Below, one piece after another: positions 17,928 through 26,525 of a stretch of 64,000 nt of DNA. Source of the DNA: Paracoccus aminovorans (GTDB lineage: Bacteria > Pseudomonadota > Alphaproteobacteria > Rhodobacterales > Rhodobacteraceae); NCBI RefSeq assembly GCF_001546115.1, contig NZ_KQ955209.1, positions 1,196,037 to 1,260,036 on the forward strand, written 5' to 3'. Every line of letters begins with the position of its first letter. Position 1 is the first letter of the stretch. The notes beneath the pieces were generated by a model. The model was not told the origin of the DNA and searched no databases. It saw only the letters and a program-made list of their open reading frames with translations. The translations under genes were made by a program, and so were the position numbers.

Positions 17928-18755
17928 TCAGGCCAATTCATCCGTCCAGACCTTAAATTCCATCAACGTGTTCTGGCCGAATGTCTGGGTCAGAGGGACA
18001 TCGGCAGCATCGCGACCGCGCGCGATCAGAATTCTCGCATACCTCGGCTTGTTGTTCCGCGGGTCGAACATGTGCCATTCCCCAGCGAGAAAGACCTCCA
18101 TCCACGCGGCAAAATCCCCAGGCGGATGAGGCAGAGGCTCCCCGATGTCGCTCAGGTATCCGGTGCAGTAGCGGGCCGGAATGTTCATGCATCGGCACAG
18201 GGCGATGGCGAGATGGGCAAAGTCGCGGCAGACACCCTGCCCCTCGGCGAGGGTCTGCGACGCTGTGCGCGTCGCCTTTGCCTGCATATAGTCGAAGCGG
18301 ACATGTCCATGCACGAAATCGCAGATCGCCTGGACGCGTGACCATCCGGGGTCCGTGGTCTCGAACAGGCGCCACGCCTCCTCCGATAGGAGGTCGGTGT
18401 CGCAATACCGGCTGCCCTGCAGAAACACGAGCGTCTCGAAAGGAAGATCCTGAACCGCGTGCTGCCGCGCGCCGGGCATGGAGGGATCAGGCTGGCCCGT
18501 GTCGCGAAAGATGCCATCCGTCGACAGGCAGAAGTCGCCCGCCGGAGCCAGGACGCGCGTGCACCAGTTGCCGAAGCCATCCCGGTAGCTTTCAAGCGGC
18601 ACGCTCGGCGACGTCACAAGATAGTCGGCACGCTCCAGATCGCCGAAGCGCGAGTAGTGGACGTTCAGCATCGCAATCAGCGGCGTCGACTGCGGGAAGC
18701 TGTATCGGAGACGACACCCTATGCTGACGCGCATGCCGGACACGCGGCTGCGCAT
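17928..18755 (-). CDS. Transglutaminase-like family protein (second copy)
   Basis: A 275-residue protein. An N-terminal beta domain (YSFPQSTPLIAMLNV) precedes a transglutaminase core with the catalytic Cys in GQGVCRDFAHLAIALCR, a following Trp/Met in the usual His region (DFAAWMEVF) and Asp in HMFDPRNN. The His seen in the sister protein (THAW) is replaced here by an Ala-Trp context (AAWMEVF), so the catalytic His may be missing and activity is doubtful. The start at 18755 has GAGGGTG upstream. The Cys-repeat gene follows upstream within 14 bases. Confidence 0.82.
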   Translation of the reverse strand: MRSRVSGMRVSIGCRLRYSFPQSTPLIAMLNVHYSRFGDLERADYLVTSPSVPLESYRDGFGNWCTRVLAPAGDFCLSTDGIFRDTGQPDPSMPGARQHAVQDLPFETLVFLQGSRYCDTDLLSEEAWRLFETTDPGWSRVQAICDFVHGHVRFDYMQAKATRTASQTLAEGQGVCRDFAHLAIALCRCMNIPARYCTGYLSDIGEPLPHPPGDFAAWMEVFLAGEWHMFDPRNNKPRYARILIARGRDAADVPLTQTFGQNTLMEFKVWTDELA

Positions 18756-18768
18756 CGTTCTGTCACCC

Positions 18769-19551
18769 TCATCTTCCAAGGACGCACGCCCCGTCCGAAA
18801 GCTGGAAACCTCGATTGCAGCTCCACCGGTTGCCGGATCGGTCGAGATAGGCGTTCTCCGGCAGATCGATGGCGACGCAGGCGCCATTCAGCACCTCGTA
18901 TCCGCGCTCGCACCTCCAGCCCGGTTCATAGGATGCCTCGTCCAGATAAGCATTCGATGGCACGACAACGGCGTCGCATCGGTCGTCGATTCTGACGAAG
19001 CCTCTCTCACAAGCCCAGGCGGCGCCGTAGTCTGCGTTGGTCAGATACGCGTTCTCTGGCACGGCAATCGGCGAACATGTCTCTGCAGCGGCCTCATAGC
19101 CACGATCACAGGTCCATCCCCTCCCCGAGGCATCGTCCGTCAGGTAGGCACGCTCGGGCAGAACAATGGGCACGCATGCCTCGTCCTCCTGCCGGAACCC
19201 GCGTTCGCATTGCCAATCGTAACCGGAAGACCGGAGGAAGGCATTGGCGGGCACCGGGATGGGATTGCAGGACGTCCCGTCCACCTCCTCGTACCCTCGG
19301 TTGCACTCCCACCCCGTCCCGTAGGAGCGCCCGGTTGGATAGGCATGCTCGGGGATATCGAGAGGCAGGCATTCGGCGCCCTCTACCCGGTAACCGATGT
19401 CGCAGACCCATCCGCCGCCATAGCTGCGCGGCTGGGCGTTCTCCGGCATTGGGCCGGTTCCATCCTGCGCAAGCACGGGAAAGGCGAAAGAGGCGATCAC
19501 ACCGGCTATGGCTGCCGTCCGCGCGATCAGCCTCGCCAAGGGATGTCTCAT
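18769..19551 (-). CDS. Secreted cysteine-repeat protein with seven tandem units
   Basis: A 260-residue exported protein. The signal peptide runs to about residue 27 (PVLAQ). The rest is seven tandem units of about 32-34 residues, each with two cysteines: (I/V/L)P-x-N-A-Y-L ... G-x-W-x-C-x-R-G-(Y/F) ... C. Examples are VPENAYLTNADYG and ACERGF. The units could form small disulphide-bonded beta modules. I chose ATG 19551 because it opens the signal peptide; a longer in-frame ATG at 19755 is an upstream extension. It lies directly upstream of a transglutaminase gene, so the two may work together on the cell envelope. I do not recognise a named domain. Confidence 0.72.
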   Translation of the reverse strand: MRHPLARLIARTAAIAGVIASFAFPVLAQDGTGPMPENAQPRSYGGGWVCDIGYRVEGAECLPLDIPEHAYPTGRSYGTGWECNRGYEEVDGTSCNPIPVPANAFLRSSGYDWQCERGFRQEDEACVPIVLPERAYLTDDASGRGWTCDRGYEAAAETCSPIAVPENAYLTNADYGAAWACERGFVRIDDRCDAVVVPSNAYLDEASYEPGWRCERGYEVLNGACVAIDLPENAYLDRSGNRWSCNRGFQLSDGACVLGR

Positions 19552-19751
19552 CGCAGCTTGTTCCTTGGCGGACCAGAGCCCGTTGGTTGCCGCGCGAGTC
19601 CTCAATAGCCCAAGCGTGAGCGTTCCGGTCAGCCGTCGAGTGGGCGCGGCCGGTAGCGGGGAGGCTCTGGAATTCGGTCTCGTTGGCATGCCTTCGTTCT
19701 CAGCCACCTGGATCGCGAAGTCCTGCGGGAGTGTCGGGTGGGTGCTGCTGG

Positions 19752-20213
19752 TCATCGGGGCGACAATTTGTGCAAGGCTGCAGCGGCAAGAGCATGTTCC
19801 TTCTGGTGGTAGTCGCCGCGGAACTTGCCGTCGACCTGCACCTCCCAGATGCCGTTTCTTTCGCGCACCTGAACCCCACTGCGCTGCGTCGGCCGGTTCA
19901 TGGAAGAATCTTGTGATCCTCTGCTTTTCGGCGGCACGGGTTTCATGTCGGTCATTTCCGGCTCCTTCGCCTTTGGCACGCGCGCTTCTCCGAGAAGCAT
20001 CACGGCGCGAATGAATTCTGCCGCGTAGTCGTCGGTTTCGCGGTGGTCGTGTTCGTGCCTGGCCATACTCATCGGCTCGACGAAGCGTTCTCGAAGGTGG
20101 TCCACGAAACGCGGCTCGGTACGGGCCATGTAGGCGATCAGAGCTTGCAGGATCCGTTCATGAGCCAGCACACGCCGTTCGAGGTCGGTGGTCTCGGGTG
20201 AAGCTATCGGCAT
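19752..20213 (-). CDS. Uncharacterised protein, possible DUF2188-like C-terminus
   Basis: A 153-residue soluble protein with a helical, charged N-terminal half (LERRVLAHERILQALIAYM) and a small C-terminal beta-alpha unit (VRERNGIWEVQVDGKFRGDY then a helix). The C-terminal pattern loosely resembles DUF2188-type domains. The start could be 20225 or 20213. Its stop region overlaps the extended N-terminus of the Cys-repeat frame, and its start touches the next gene. Confidence 0.5.
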   Translation of the reverse strand: MPIASPETTDLERRVLAHERILQALIAYMARTEPRFVDHLRERFVEPMSMARHEHDHRETDDYAAEFIRAVMLLGEARVPKAKEPEMTDMKPVPPKSRGSQDSSMNRPTQRSGVQVRERNGIWEVQVDGKFRGDYHQKEHALAAAALHKLSPR

Positions 20214-20221
20214 GGCGCGGT

Positions 20222-20608
20222 TCATCCTTCATCGACCGCGCTTTCCGGGCGCTCCGGCAACGAGTCAACATCAAGGGCTGCGAGGCAGGCCTGCGCGATA
20301 TCGCGGTTCGGAGCATCTGTTCCGGGCACCGTCGCCCAGCCCGCCTCCATCAGGGCATCGCGCCGCTGATAGGTCGAGGCGGCCCGGATCGTTTCAAGCT
20401 TTTCGGCCCGTGCTGGGTCAGACTGTGCCATCTCAAGGCAGACCGGCACCATGGAAGCGACGACATCGTCCTGGGACATCGCCATTGCCCTGTCATGCGC
20501 GGTTCCGCCGGTCACCCAGCCGCCCAAAGTAAAACCGACCACGCCGACGAAAACCGCACCGATCACCGCACCATAGATGCCGGGCTTGAGCCATTCGGGA
20601 GTATTCAT
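20222..20608 (-). CDS. Membrane-anchored protein of unknown function
   Basis: A 128-residue protein with one N-terminal membrane helix (YGAVIGAVFVGVVGFTLGG) and a soluble, probably periplasmic, part of about 95 residues rich in Ala and Asp. Cysteines at about 57 and 108 could pair. The stop of the upstream gene overlaps its ATG by 4 bases, so the two are co-translated. No named family recognised. Confidence 0.6.
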   Translation of the reverse strand: MNTPEWLKPGIYGAVIGAVFVGVVGFTLGGWVTGGTAHDRAMAMSQDDVVASMVPVCLEMAQSDPARAEKLETIRAASTYQRRDALMEAGWATVPGTDAPNRDIAQACLAALDVDSLPERPESAVDEG

Positions 20609-20919
20609 TTCAAGTCCTCCTGCGGAGAAGGCGCTGCCTCGCCGTGATTGTTCTTCTCAGTCGCGGCCCGATCCCGGCTCAGCGCCTCTTTCAGGTCGCT
20701 GTCGGAAATCGCGCGTAACTCTGTCCGTCCCGCATGACCGCCCCTTCCGCGCACCGTCAGGTAGGTCGCAGTCCGGCGATACGCCTCGAAGCTGAGCCCT
20801 TGTAAAAGTTCTTCTTCGACAAGAACCTCGTAGTCGCCCGGGGGCAAATTGCCTGGGTATCCCGGCAACGCGAACGGGTTCGAAAATGTCACCGTCGATC
20901 TGGTCGACCGCATGTTCAT
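20605..20919 (-). CDS. Uncharacterised protein, paralogue of the 17047-17580 product
   Basis: A 104-residue soluble protein with the motif FSNPFALPGYPGNLPPGDYE, shared in pattern with the larger protein at 17047. A Tyr/Arg-rich middle (AYRRTATYLTV) follows. It starts the three-gene minus-strand run 20919-19752. The 270-base gap to the divergent gene at 21192 should hold both promoters; I see no clear sigma-70 boxes. Confidence 0.6.
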   Translation of the reverse strand: MNMRSTRSTVTFSNPFALPGYPGNLPPGDYEVLVEEELLQGLSFEAYRRTATYLTVRGRGGHAGRTELRAISDSDLKEALSRDRAATEKNNHGEAAPSPQEDLK

Positions 20920-21191
20920 CTCTGGTCTCCGCGATGTTGGCAGATCCGTCGCTCACCACTGTTGACGGCCCCTTGGAGTGCGGGACCGACCAGTCGAACG
21001 ATTGAGTGTCTTGTACCTCGGGATCGTTCGCCTGGCGCTGACGCATGTTAGTCCCGGGCACCGAAACGGCTGCGACTTTCCTGAGGGCAGTCGCCCGTAC
21101 TGACCTGTGTAAGGGCGGCGAGACCGACCTGCGCGTATTCTTTGGGAAACAGGGATGATCTGCATTCCTGCAACCCTTGAAAGGATTGGCG

Positions 21192-21617
21192 ATGGCCGAC
21201 CCCAATGTTCTCAACCCGCACCCGCCCGAGTTCGATCGGTTTCTCCATGCCTCCGTCGGCGAGGACCGGAACGGCTATGCCGTGACTGTCCTCTCCACGC
21301 TCGCACGGCTTGGCCTCGATCCATGGAAGGAAACCGCTGAACTGGTCACGCTCGGGCGCGACGCCGCGGGGGGACGATTGGGAACGCTGCTTGCCCGATT
21401 TCGGGACGTTCCTGCGCTCGCCAGCGATCACGGCAGGATCGCACGAGACCTGAGCCAGCTGCTCCCCGAAGACCGGGCGTCAGGTAGTCTGAAGCGAACC
21501 GCCTCGACGGTGGCCGGCGGCCGGCCGGGCACAAGCGGAGCGATCTGGGCGGTGCTCGGGATCGTCTTTGTGCTGTTTCAGATGTTCATGCTTGGCGGGT
21601 CGGGGTCAGGCGAATGA
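21192..21617 (+). CDS. Small membrane-tail protein of unknown function
   Basis: A 141-residue protein: a helical soluble part (about 1-110) and a C-terminal hydrophobic segment (AIWAVLGIVFVLFQMFMLGG). The start at 21192 has AAAGGA upstream; the ATG five codons earlier does not. It overlaps the next gene by 4 bases. The arrangement suggests a tail-anchored inner-membrane protein. Family not recognised. Confidence 0.55.
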   Translation: MADPNVLNPHPPEFDRFLHASVGEDRNGYAVTVLSTLARLGLDPWKETAELVTLGRDAAGGRLGTLLARFRDVPALASDHGRIARDLSQLLPEDRASGSLKRTASTVAGGRPGTSGAIWAVLGIVFVLFQMFMLGGSGSGE

Positions 21618-22027
21618 CCGTCTCAACCGCAACCATGGGCAGATCGGCACATGCGGCACACAAGTCCGGCACGCTATCGCCTCGCGAACAGGGCGTTCTC
21701 TGGCACATGGAGGAACACTTCTGGACCAGTGGCGCCGACAACGCGCGGGCAACGACTGCGACCAACGCCGTCATGGTCTTCCCCTATCCGCCCGGGATCC
21801 TCCAGGGCGACCAAATCTGGACCCATCTTCAACAGAGAACCGGCTGGCGGTCCGTCTCGATGGCCGAGCGGCGCGTCACCCGGTGTCGTGATATCGCCAT
21901 TCTCACCTATCGCGTCTCGGCAGAAAAACCCGATGTGCCGATCTACAAGGCCCTCTGTGCCTCTACCTACCTCAACGATGACGACAGATGGCTGAGGATT
22001 TCCCATCAGCAAACTTCGGTGGCTTGA
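21614..22027 (+). CDS. NTF2-like (SnoaL/DUF4440-type) protein
   Basis: A 137-residue soluble protein with the alpha-plus-beta pattern of the NTF2-like fold: an N-terminal helix (EQGVLWHMEEHFW), a beta hairpin around ATTATNAVMVFPYPPG and a last strand ending WLRISHQQTSV. Such proteins are small ligand-binding or isomerase-like domains with many uses. It is translationally coupled (ATGA) to the membrane-tail protein. Confidence 0.6.
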   Translation: MTVSTATMGRSAHAAHKSGTLSPREQGVLWHMEEHFWTSGADNARATTATNAVMVFPYPPGILQGDQIWTHLQQRTGWRSVSMAERRVTRCRDIAILTYRVSAEKPDVPIYKALCASTYLNDDDRWLRISHQQTSVA

Positions 22028-22150
22028 CAAGCGCAGAGGTAATCGACCTGCCGCAGGCGTCGGAGCTAACCTGCGTCAGTGCGGCGGGGCGCCGACTCCG
22101 TTTAGGTGAGAAGTGCCGCCGAACATTCGGTGGTGCATTTTTCCGAGTAC

Positions 22151-22215
22151 CCGAGAAGCGTGTGGGCGTGCCGATCCCAAAAAGGACGGCATGTCGACAC
22201 GCTTCTTATTCTCGG
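22151..22215 (+). promoter_or_regulatory. Long nested hairpin in the leader of the 62-residue gene
   Basis: AAGCGTGT (22156-22163) pairs with ACACGCTT (22197-22204). Inside it TGCCG pairs with CGGCA, and outside CCGAG (22151-22155) can pair with CTCGG (22211-22215). The structure ends 7 bases before the AGGAAAGGA ribosome site of the gene at 22240. It looks like a structured 5' leader or a short structured RNA. Confidence 0.5.
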
Positions 22216-22239
22216 AGTGTCCAGGAAAGGACAATCCCA

Positions 22240-22428
22240 ATGACTCCCGAACAGAACAAGACCGCCGAAAAGATGACCTCCGTGAAGGCCGCATGGGACA
22301 AGGCACCCGCTGGTCCGAAGAAGGATGCAGCGCTGAAGCACTACCAAGCAGCCGAGAAGGCCAACACCGCGAAGAACGACGCCGAGACCAACAAGGAACT
22401 CGATGCGGCGACCCACGCCCTCGCGTAA
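22240..22428 (+). CDS. Small helical Lys/Ala-rich protein
   Basis: A 62-residue charged, almost fully helical protein (MTPEQNKTAEKMTSVKAAWD) with an excellent AGGAAAGGA site 8 bases upstream. There is no signal peptide or cysteine. A conspicuous hairpin occupies the leader. The composition recalls small stress-induced proteins, but no family can be named. Confidence 0.6.
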   Translation: MTPEQNKTAEKMTSVKAAWDKAPAGPKKDAALKHYQAAEKANTAKNDAETNKELDAATHALA

Positions 22429-22486
22429 CCTCCGGCGTCTGACGTGAACACTGGGGCCGCCTGCCGAGCAAGGGAGGGCGGCCCTC

Positions 22487-23221
22487 TCATTTCAGTAGCG
22501 GCCCAGTCTGGTCCAGATATTCAGGATCGAACTCAGCAAGTTCCACCAGCCCGCCATAGTCGTGAAACGTAACGCGGCCGTCCCGAAAGGTGACCAGCCC
22601 ACTCTCGCGAAGCTGCCGCAGGACGCGGTTCACATGGACCGCGCTCAACCCTAGCGTATCGGCGAGGTGGTATTGCGTCAGAGGGCAGTCGAATCCTTCC
22701 TTGCTGCCTATTCCAACCAGCGCAAGCCTCGATCCCAGTTCGAGCAGGAAATGCGCCATTCGGGCGTCCGCATCACGCCGACCGATCCCGACGAGATGCT
22801 CCACGACCATCGCTTCGTCCCTTGACGCTGCCCAGAGCATGGCGGTCGCTAGGCGCGGCGTACGCGCGAAGGCATCGAGAAGATCGCTCGCCAGCACCTC
22901 GGCGGCCTCAATGTCGACGATAGGTTCGAAGCTGTGATCCGACGTGCGCAAGAGGACGCTGCGCAGTCCCAGAAAGTCCCCCGGCACCTGGAAATCCACG
23001 ATCTGCCGCGTCCCGTCGGCCTGGAGCTTGTAGGAACAGACCCAACCCGAAGACAGAATGTACGCGGCTTGAGCCGACTGCCCCTGATGCACCATGTCAC
23101 GCCCCGCGACGAATGAGCGACGACGCTCCTGCAGTCGTTCAAGCACGGCCAGCTCGACCTCCGACAGGGCGACGAAGGCGGAGAGCTTGCGTGTCAGGGG
23201 GCTGTGTTCGGCTGATGTCAT
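22487..23221 (-). CDS. Crp/Fnr-family transcriptional regulator
   Basis: A 244-residue regulator: an N-terminal cyclic-nucleotide-binding-like beta barrel (about 20-130) and a C-terminal winged helix with recognition region YHLADTLGLSAVHVNRVLRQL. It has no FNR-type N-terminal cysteine cluster, so it is not an iron-sulphur oxygen sensor; the effector is unknown. The ATG at 23221 has GGAG upstream; the longer frame to 23392 is not convincing. It lies between small stress-type genes and groESL and may control them. Confidence 0.88.
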   Translation of the reverse strand: MTSAEHSPLTRKLSAFVALSEVELAVLERLQERRRSFVAGRDMVHQGQSAQAAYILSSGWVCSYKLQADGTRQIVDFQVPGDFLGLRSVLLRTSDHSFEPIVDIEAAEVLASDLLDAFARTPRLATAMLWAASRDEAMVVEHLVGIGRRDADARMAHFLLELGSRLALVGIGSKEGFDCPLTQYHLADTLGLSAVHVNRVLRQLRESGLVTFRDGRVTFHDYGGLVELAEFDPEYLDQTGPLLK

Positions 23222-23371
23222 AAAGGCTCCCGGCGTGCCGTGACCCAGGAGCGGAAATCGGTCCGGACACTGCTCTGGATCAGTCCAGCATAGAGCACTT
23301 CCTGCGAGAAGTACGGATGTATCTGAAACTCGCCTTCCACGGGGATCACGATGCCAAGGAAGGGACGCCAG

Positions 23372-23608
23372 ATGTCGACCGCGAGCGAACATGCAGGCCA
23401 GGCCGCCCTGTCAATCTGCGAGGCTCTCCTCCTTGCCTTGAACGATCGCGGGTTGCTGCCGGAGCACGAGATTGTGGGGGTTCTTCGCGACGCCGCGGCG
23501 ACCCATGAGAATGCCGTTGGCACCGAACTCGAAATGGAAAGGCACCGGGCCGTCGCCGAAATGATCAATTCGATCATAGCTGGCGGGAACTCCGTTCGAC
23601 GCCCGTGA
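23372..23608 (+). CDS. Small soluble protein of unknown function
   Basis: A 78-residue helical protein (SICEALLLALNDRGLL, then EIVGVLRDAAATHE). The ATG at 23372 has AAGGGA upstream. Its Ala/Leu-rich helices and acidic middle suggest a small dimer. It is divergent from the Crp-type regulator. No family recognised. Confidence 0.55.
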   Translation: MSTASEHAGQAALSICEALLLALNDRGLLPEHEIVGVLRDAAATHENAVGTELEMERHRAVAEMINSIIAGGNSVRRP

Positions 23609-23740
23609 TGCAATACCGCGGCAGTCTGATCCGCAATCTCGAAGAATAGCCCCGCCAAGTTGTCGCCGCCTTGCGCGCATCGAAGCCGGGCATTCGAAAA
23701 AGGCACTTACGCCCGACAATCCTCGACAAGGAGCACATCG

Positions 23741-24028
23741 ATGTCATTCACTCCCCTCCATGACCGGGTGCTCGTTCGCCGTATCGAAGGCGACGAGACG
23801 ACCAAAGGCGGCCTCATCATTCCAGATACTGCCAAGGAGAAGCCTCAAGAAGGCGAAGTCGTCTCCGTTGGCGCCGGAGGAAGGCGCGAGGACGGCGAGC
23901 GCATCCCGATGGACGTCAAGGCCGGCGACCGGATCCTGTTCGGAAAATGGTCCGGGTCAGAGATCAAGCTCGATGGTGAAGACCTTCTGATCATGAAGGA
24001 GAGCGACATTCTCGGCGTGATCGCCTGA
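23741..24028 (+). CDS. groES: Co-chaperonin GroES
   Basis: A 95-residue GroES with the normal length and landmarks: N-terminal [10 protein letters not shown], mobile loop [14 protein letters not shown], and the dome-region [11 protein letters not shown]. It caps the GroEL chamber in the cytoplasm. AAGGAG lies just before the ATG. No CIRCE inverted repeat (TTAGCACTC-type) is visible upstream, so HrcA control is unlikely. Because it sits in the apparent island, it is probably a second, accessory groESL operon. Confidence 0.97.
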   Translation: MSFTPLHDRVLVRRIEGDETTKGGLIIPDTAKEKPQEGEVVSVGAGGRREDGERIPMDVKAGDRILFGKWSGSEIKLDGEDLLIMKESDILGVIA

Positions 24029-24072
24029 GTCCGAAACCTTTCACATCAACCTCAGTATCAGGAACTCACACC

Positions 24073-25701
24073 ATGTCCGTCAAGGAAGTTCGCTTCAGTA
24101 CCGATGCCCGCGACCGAATGCTGAAAGGCATCAACACGCTGGCAAATGCCGTCAAGATCACCCTCGGCCCCAAGGGCCGAAACGTCATTCTCGATAAATC
24201 CTGGGGTGCGCCGCGCATCACCAAGGACGGTGTGACCGTCGCCAAGGAGATCGAGCTTTCGGATCATTTCGAGAATATGGGCGCCCAGATGGTCAAGGAG
24301 GTCGCGCAGCGCACGAACGACGAGGCCGGCGACGGAACCACCACGGCAACCGTACTCGCCCATGCGATTGTCCGGGAAGGCATGAAGTCGGTTGCGGCCG
24401 GCATGAACCCGATGGATCTCAAGCGCGGGATCGACAAAGCCGTCGCTGCAGTCGTGGCCGAGATCAAGACCATGTCCCGACCTGTGGGCGACAGTGACGA
24501 GATTGCCAAGGTCGGCGCCATTTCGGCCAATGGAGAAGTCGAGATCGGCCGGCAGATCGCCGACGCGATGGCGAAGGTCGGCAAGGAAGGCGTGATCACC
24601 GTCGAGGAAAACAAAGGGTTGGAGACCGAGACCGAAGTGGTCGAAGGCATGCAGTTCGACCGCGGCTATCTGAGCCCCTATTTCGTCACGAATGCTCAGA
24701 AAATGGTCGTCGAGCTGGATGACTGCGTCGTCCTGCTTCACGAGAAGAAGCTGACCTCTCTCATATCTATGGTGCCGTTGCTGGAGGCTGTGATTCAGGC
24801 CGAGAAGCAACTGCTGATCGTGGCCGAGGATGTCGAAGGCGAGGCGCTGGCGACGCTGGTCGTCAACAAGCTGCGCGGCGGATTGAAGGTGGCGGCCGTC
24901 AAGGCACCGGGTTTCGGGGATCGCCGTAAGGCGATGATGGAAGACATCGCCGTGCTGACGGGCGGTCAGGTGATTTCCGTGGAAATGGGCACCAAGCTGG
25001 AGAATGTCACCCTGGACATGCTCGGGTCCGCCAGAAAGGTCATGATCACCAAGGATGACACGACGATTATCGACGGTGCCGGCGACAAAGGCGCGATCGC
25101 GGCGCGCGTCACGCAGATCCGGGCGCAGATCGAGGACACCACCTCGGACTACGACAAGGAGAAGCTGCAGGAACGGCTCGCCAAGCTTGCCGGTGGCATT
25201 GCCGTAATCCGGGTCGGCGGGGCAACCGAGATCGAGGTGAAGGAGCGCAAGGACCGCGTCGACGACGCGCTGAACGCCACCCGCGCTGCGGTTCAGGAAG
25301 GTGTCGTGCCCGGCGGCGGCGTGGCCCTGGTTCATGCCGGCAAGGTGCTGGCATCGCTGAAGGGCGAGAACGGCGATCAGGATGCCGGCATCAAGATTGT
25401 CCGGCGCGCGATCCAGGCACCGCTGCGCCAGATTGCCGGAAATGCCGGGGTCGACGGATCGGTCGTTGTTGGCAAGGTCATCGAGAACGACAGTCGGAGC
25501 TTCGGTTTCGACGCACAGGCCGAAGAATACGGCGACATGCTGAAGGCCGGTGTCATCGATCCGACGAAAGTAGTTCGGATCGCACTCGAAAGCGCCGCGT
25601 CCATTGCCGGGCTTTTGATCACGACCGAAGCGATGGTCGCGCAAAAGCTCGAGAAGGCCGGCGCCGACAGCGAAATGTCCGACATGGGTGGAATGATGTG
25701 A
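24073..25701 (+). CDS. groEL: Chaperonin GroEL
   Basis: A 542-residue chaperonin, normal length. ATP-binding landmarks are present: [15 protein letters not shown] near residue 30 and [14 protein letters not shown] near 86. The C-terminus ends SDMGGMM, shorter than the usual GGM repeat but adequate. It forms the double ring that refolds proteins together with GroES. Codon use is close to the neighbours. As accessory copies often serve special substrates or stress, this copy may belong to the island's cargo. Confidence 0.98.
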   Translation: MSVKEVRFSTDARDRMLKGINTLANAVKITLGPKGRNVILDKSWGAPRITKDGVTVAKEIELSDHFENMGAQMVKEVAQRTNDEAGDGTTTATVLAHAIVREGMKSVAAGMNPMDLKRGIDKAVAAVVAEIKTMSRPVGDSDEIAKVGAISANGEVEIGRQIADAMAKVGKEGVITVEENKGLETETEVVEGMQFDRGYLSPYFVTNAQKMVVELDDCVVLLHEKKLTSLISMVPLLEAVIQAEKQLLIVAEDVEGEALATLVVNKLRGGLKVAAVKAPGFGDRRKAMMEDIAVLTGGQVISVEMGTKLENVTLDMLGSARKVMITKDDTTIIDGAGDKGAIAARVTQIRAQIEDTTSDYDKEKLQERLAKLAGGIAVIRVGGATEIEVKERKDRVDDALNATRAAVQEGVVPGGGVALVHAGKVLASLKGENGDQDAGIKIVRRAIQAPLRQIAGNAGVDGSVVVGKVIENDSRSFGFDAQAEEYGDMLKAGVIDPTKVVRIALESAASIAGLLITTEAMVAQKLEKAGADSEMSDMGGMM

Positions 25702-25743
25702 AGGGCGGCGTCCCGCGGGCAGGAGCTCCGCGACACTAATCCA

Positions 25744-25768
25744 CGGTGTTTCATGAAAACAAACACCG
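25744..25768 (+). promoter_or_regulatory. Hairpin between groEL and the next small gene
   Basis: CGGTGTTT (25744-25751) pairs perfectly with AAACACCG (25761-25768), with a 9-base loop. It follows groEL by 43 bases and is not followed by a T-run, so it may be an mRNA-stabilising stem or a weak terminator. Confidence 0.4.
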
Positions 25769-25808
25769 AGCAGTGCTTCAGAAAAAATCGGAACCAGGAG
25801 GAATCGAA

Positions 25809-25943
25809 ATGTCCAAAGGTGACAAGCAACGCGGCAACCGTGAAGCGAAGAAGCCCAAGAAGGTGAAGGAAAAGGTCGTTGCAACAGCCGACTTCACGAA
25901 GGGCAAAGCCCTGACCAATCTTGGCGAGCAAAAGAAGAAATAA
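25809..25943 (+). CDS. Very small basic protein
   Basis: A 44-residue Lys-rich protein (MSKGDKQRGNREAKKPKKVK) with a very good CAGGAGG site 7 bases before the ATG. Similar tiny basic proteins occur in alphaproteobacteria beside stress genes. It may bind nucleic acid; nothing more can be said. Confidence 0.6.
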   Translation: MSKGDKQRGNREAKKPKKVKEKVVATADFTKGKALTNLGEQKKK

Positions 25944-26104
25944 GTAGCGGTCCGACTGATTATTTAGCATCGAAAGCAGAGCCAGATGGCAGAGGGATAC
26001 GCGGCGACTTGCTGCGTCGGAAAGCCTCTGGCTCGCCAGAAAACGACGATGAAGAGTTGCCGGAGAGAATGCTCGACATGCGTATTTGATCGAGAAGCGG
26101 CGAG

Positions 26105-26359
26105 TTAGTTAAAGCAACCTCGCGCCTGATCCCGCATCACCGCATAGTCTGACAGCATATCCGCGAGCACCGAGTTCTCCGGCAGCAAAGCCAGTTCTTC
26201 CGCGGCCCGCGCCTGGAATTCCCGGCTGTACTCGACGACCGGCGGACAGGCGCCGAGCCTGTCCGCATCAGAACCGACCGTCGCGCAGCCGCTCAGCCAG
26301 CTCATCGCGATCGCGAGGGCGGCGAGCCGCGGCCTCCAGCATCCGTCGTTGGACATCAT
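26105..26359 (-). CDS. Rz1-like outer-membrane spanin lipoprotein
   Basis: An 84-85-residue protein with a lipobox (WLSGC, cysteine near residue 24) after a short hydrophobic stretch. It overlaps the Rz-like gene in another frame by 92 bases, as Rz1 genes usually do. It should sit in the outer membrane and bind the inner-membrane partner to fuse the membranes at lysis. It is the last gene of the phage-type block on this side. Confidence 0.65.
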   Translation of the reverse strand: MMSNDGCWRPRLAALAIAMSWLSGCATVGSDADRLGACPPVVEYSREFQARAAEELALLPENSVLADMLSDYAVMRDQARGCFN

Positions 26360-26525
26360 TGGCTTTCTCCGTGGTCTCAAGGCGTTCGGCGATGCGTCCC
26401 GCTCGCTCGCCGGACCGCCGAAGCGCAAGCAGGAACAGGAGCACCGCGAGCGCGAAGGCGCCGTAGCGCAGCGCCGCCCGCATCCAAGGGCGCGTGGCGA
26501 TCCCGGTGAGCGGCCCGCCGATCAC
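26268..26525 (-). CDS. Rz-like inner-membrane spanin
   Basis: An 85-residue protein with one N-terminal membrane helix (AFALAVLLFLLAL) and a charged coiled-coil region (RIAERLETTEKANDVQRRML), the usual layout of an inner-membrane spanin. Its start overlaps the stop of the endolysin gene by 4 bases. Together with the overlapping lipoprotein it makes a two-component spanin. Confidence 0.65.
   Translation of the reverse strand: MIGGPLTGIATRPWMRAALRYGAFALAVLLFLLALRRSGERAGRIAERLETTEKANDVQRRMLEAAARRPRDRDELAERLRDGRF

Noticed and set aside
23609-23740. CIRCE heat-shock operator before groES
   Set aside because: No inverted repeat of the TTAGCACTC type is present.
24058-25884. 608-codon frame antisense to groEL
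   Set aside because: A shadow of a strongly conserved gene.
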